Shown: piece by piece, positions 62,450-64,000 of the stretch
How positions within the stretch are numbered: the first letter of the stretch is position 1
Layout of the letters: each line of letters starts with the position of its first letter
Assembly (NCBI GenBank): GCA_964019155.1
Contig: OZ025244.1
Location: 42,152,282 to 42,216,281, forward strand
DNA: 64,000 nucleotides
Origin: Osedax fenrisi
Lineage: Eukaryota > Annelida > Polychaeta > Sabellida > Siboglinidae
Direction of reading: 5' to 3'
The notes under the pieces: generated by a model
Seen by the model: the letters and a program-made list of their open reading frames with translations, nothing else
Databases searched by the model: none
Told to the model about the DNA's origin: nothing
Program-made: the position numbers and the translations under genes

Positions 62450-62534
<85 letters not shown>

Positions 62535-62535
<1 letters not shown>

Positions 62536-62815
62536 TGTTGCTATCCGTAATGGACCAGTCCGTACAGCTTAGCATAATGTAACGTTCCATATCTAGCTAA
62601 CGAACTAGATATCGGACGACGTCTGACGGTGTGTCCCATTATGTAACATGTTTACTGCTTTAGGAATCAGGTTGATGCACGCACTGCATGTGTGCCTAGG
62701 GAACGCAGCCTCCCTGATTGGCTAAGGGATAAATCTACCACACGATACCTTGCACCTGTTTGCACTTGTATGGTCCAGCTAGTCTATTATTCATTATATA
62801 CAACTAGTTACAGTA
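62535..62815. repeat. Less AT-rich segment of unknown type
   Basis: Starts near tgttgctatccgtaatgg after a (TA)n tract and ends near actagttaca. TG...CA ends and a promoter-like, GC-richer body could be a small solo LTR, but no target duplication or second copy was found in the window. Confidence 0.25.
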
Positions 62816-63103
62816 TACACATATACATATGATTGTGTCATCATAATTGATTTATATTAATATACAATTTATAATTTCAGAATAAAAAAGATGATCTTCC
62901 TGCTTGGCTATGGTGAATATCTCCATGAATATGTTAAAGATCATCTCTCCGGTATCGTCTTCGTGAAATTTCGTATATATATATAAATATCTGGAATTAT
63001 ACACTGTGATATTTAATGAACAGAAACCTCTATATTCGCATACTATATATGTATATTATAATCATATATGATCATATATGTATACATACTTGTATTATTA
63101 TCA

Positions 63104-63960
63104 TTATAAATATACCCTTGCATTACGTTTTATATATGTTACGTGGACGGGCAACGTATTTGGTTTCATGGGTTCATAGCATAACGAATGTGTATTAACT
63201 TGAACATTAAAATTACCAATAATTATCAAATTATCTGTCGAGATTGATTTAAAAAGAAATTCTAGGTCAGATAAAAAGTTGTTAAATAATGATGATCGTG
63301 GACGATAAATAAGAATATATTGAATAATAATTGAATTGGGTAACAAAAACGATAATTGAGTATTTCGCAAGAGATAGTACTTGGAATAGATAATGATAAT
63401 AGCTTAAATTCAAAAGAATAAAGAATAGCTAAACCTCCTCCATTGAATAGTAATAGTTTGTTAATAATATCGAAATTAGTTGGAGTAAATTGTGAAGGAA
63501 TGGAAGAGTTATTATTTGTCAGCCATATCTCAATAATAGTAACCATAGAACTTTTAGAATCAATAATAAATTGATGTATAATACCAGCCTTATTATGAAC
63601 TGAATGTGCATTGAACATAGAACAAGATATATTATGTTTAGAAGTCGAGAAGGTATGTTATGATTTCTCTCATCTAGTCAATCTGAAGAAAAAGATCAAT
63701 TTGAGGATTCATTGTCATTATGACTATTATAATTCTTTGACAAAATACAATTTCAAATGAGGTATTTCATTCCTCAACTTGAATAGTAGAAAATACAAAT
63801 GAATTAAAAATCCAATCAATTTTATCAATACCATTGCAAGATAATAAACTCATCCTCTTTTAAAAATGTCTTTTCTAAATAATCACGAATGAAAATATAT
63901 ATTTATAGTATATATTATCAGCTATATTTTTAATTTCATATAGTTTAGCATATATCACTT
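63104..63960 (-). mobile_element. LINE endonuclease, 5' half
   Basis: On the - strand: FNAHSVHNKAGIIHQF and IIEIWL (apurinic-endonuclease start), GGGLAILYS, YRPRSSLFNNFLSDLEFLF, and IIGNFNVQVNTHS, where the family has GDFN. It breaks off just after this motif. It is collinear with the endonuclease second half that begins at about 57350. Confidence 0.7.
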
Positions 63961-64000
63961 AGGGTGTTAGTTGTCAATTGTGATATAGGAGTAGATATAT

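Noticed and set aside
1..64000. tRNA, rRNA, CRISPR array, bacterial operon or intact virus
   Set aside because: Nothing on either strand supports these. The only virus-like genes are the dead Ty3/gypsy copy.

Overview
This window is eukaryotic, very AT-rich DNA. It has dozens of long (TA)n tracts, short exons separated by introns with GT...AG ends, and abundant decayed transposons. It looks like an animal nuclear genome. An invertebrate, probably an arthropod (possibly an AT-rich parasitoid wasp), is my low-confidence guess from the TE mix (CR1/Jockey-like LINEs, Ty3/gypsy, hAT, Helitron). No single sequence here proves the taxon. I recognised no tRNA, rRNA, CRISPR or bacterial-type gene.

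The real genes are two convergent M13 (neprilysin/ECE-like) zinc metallopeptidase genes broken into small exons. Gene A lies on the + strand, about 553-34422. Nineteen exons were read by eye; their lengths sum to 2085 nt in one open frame (694 codons plus stop). It carries the N-terminal M13 cysteine motifs, HEITH, ENIAD, the HSP/R catalytic block and a terminal Trp. Gene B lies on the - strand, and nine 3' exons are visible at 52469-37739. Its exons 12 to 19 have exactly the lengths and phases of their gene A counterparts, so the two are paralogs. Gene B's 5' half was not found and may lie past position 64000 or be lost. Its penultimate exon has lost the GT splice donor. Gene A has lost both cysteines of one conserved M13 disulfide, and both genes lack the NAYY/NAFY substrate-binding motif.

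Layout. 1-34422: gene A. Its introns hold a Helitron remnant with a tandem array (5963-7400), a solo LTR (8315-8678), LINE copies (11868-15070, 17760-19690, 23158-23960, 31565-31915, 33300-33745), a LINE ORF1-like fragment (19689-20053), and a truncated, stop-ridden Ty3/gypsy provirus (24890-29047) of the same family as the solo LTR. 34423-37738: convergent intergenic space with a 1067-bp terminal-inverted-repeat element that has a perfect 10-bp target duplication (35673-36739). 37739-43428: gene B exons 19 to 13, with LINE scraps and a near-perfect 534-bp palindrome (41667-42200). 43429-52193: one gene B intron with a + strand LINE that contains an inverted-repeat element, a Harbinger-like MITE, a - strand LINE and a repeat pair with inverted CCCAGTAAA ends. 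52194-52469: gene B exons 12 and 11. 52470-64000: a transposon nest. It contains a Helitron-like tandem array ending in CTAG, a CR1-like LINE that seems to have been split, a foldback element, two nested hAT elements each with a perfect 8-bp target duplication (the inner one with a transposase C-terminal relic), and an unrecognised exon-like block duplicated with a 280-bp period.

The most informative points are the paired changes in the two peptidases, the broken donor of gene B, the 534-bp palindrome, the nested hAT pair and the duplicated 61.7-62.2 kb block.
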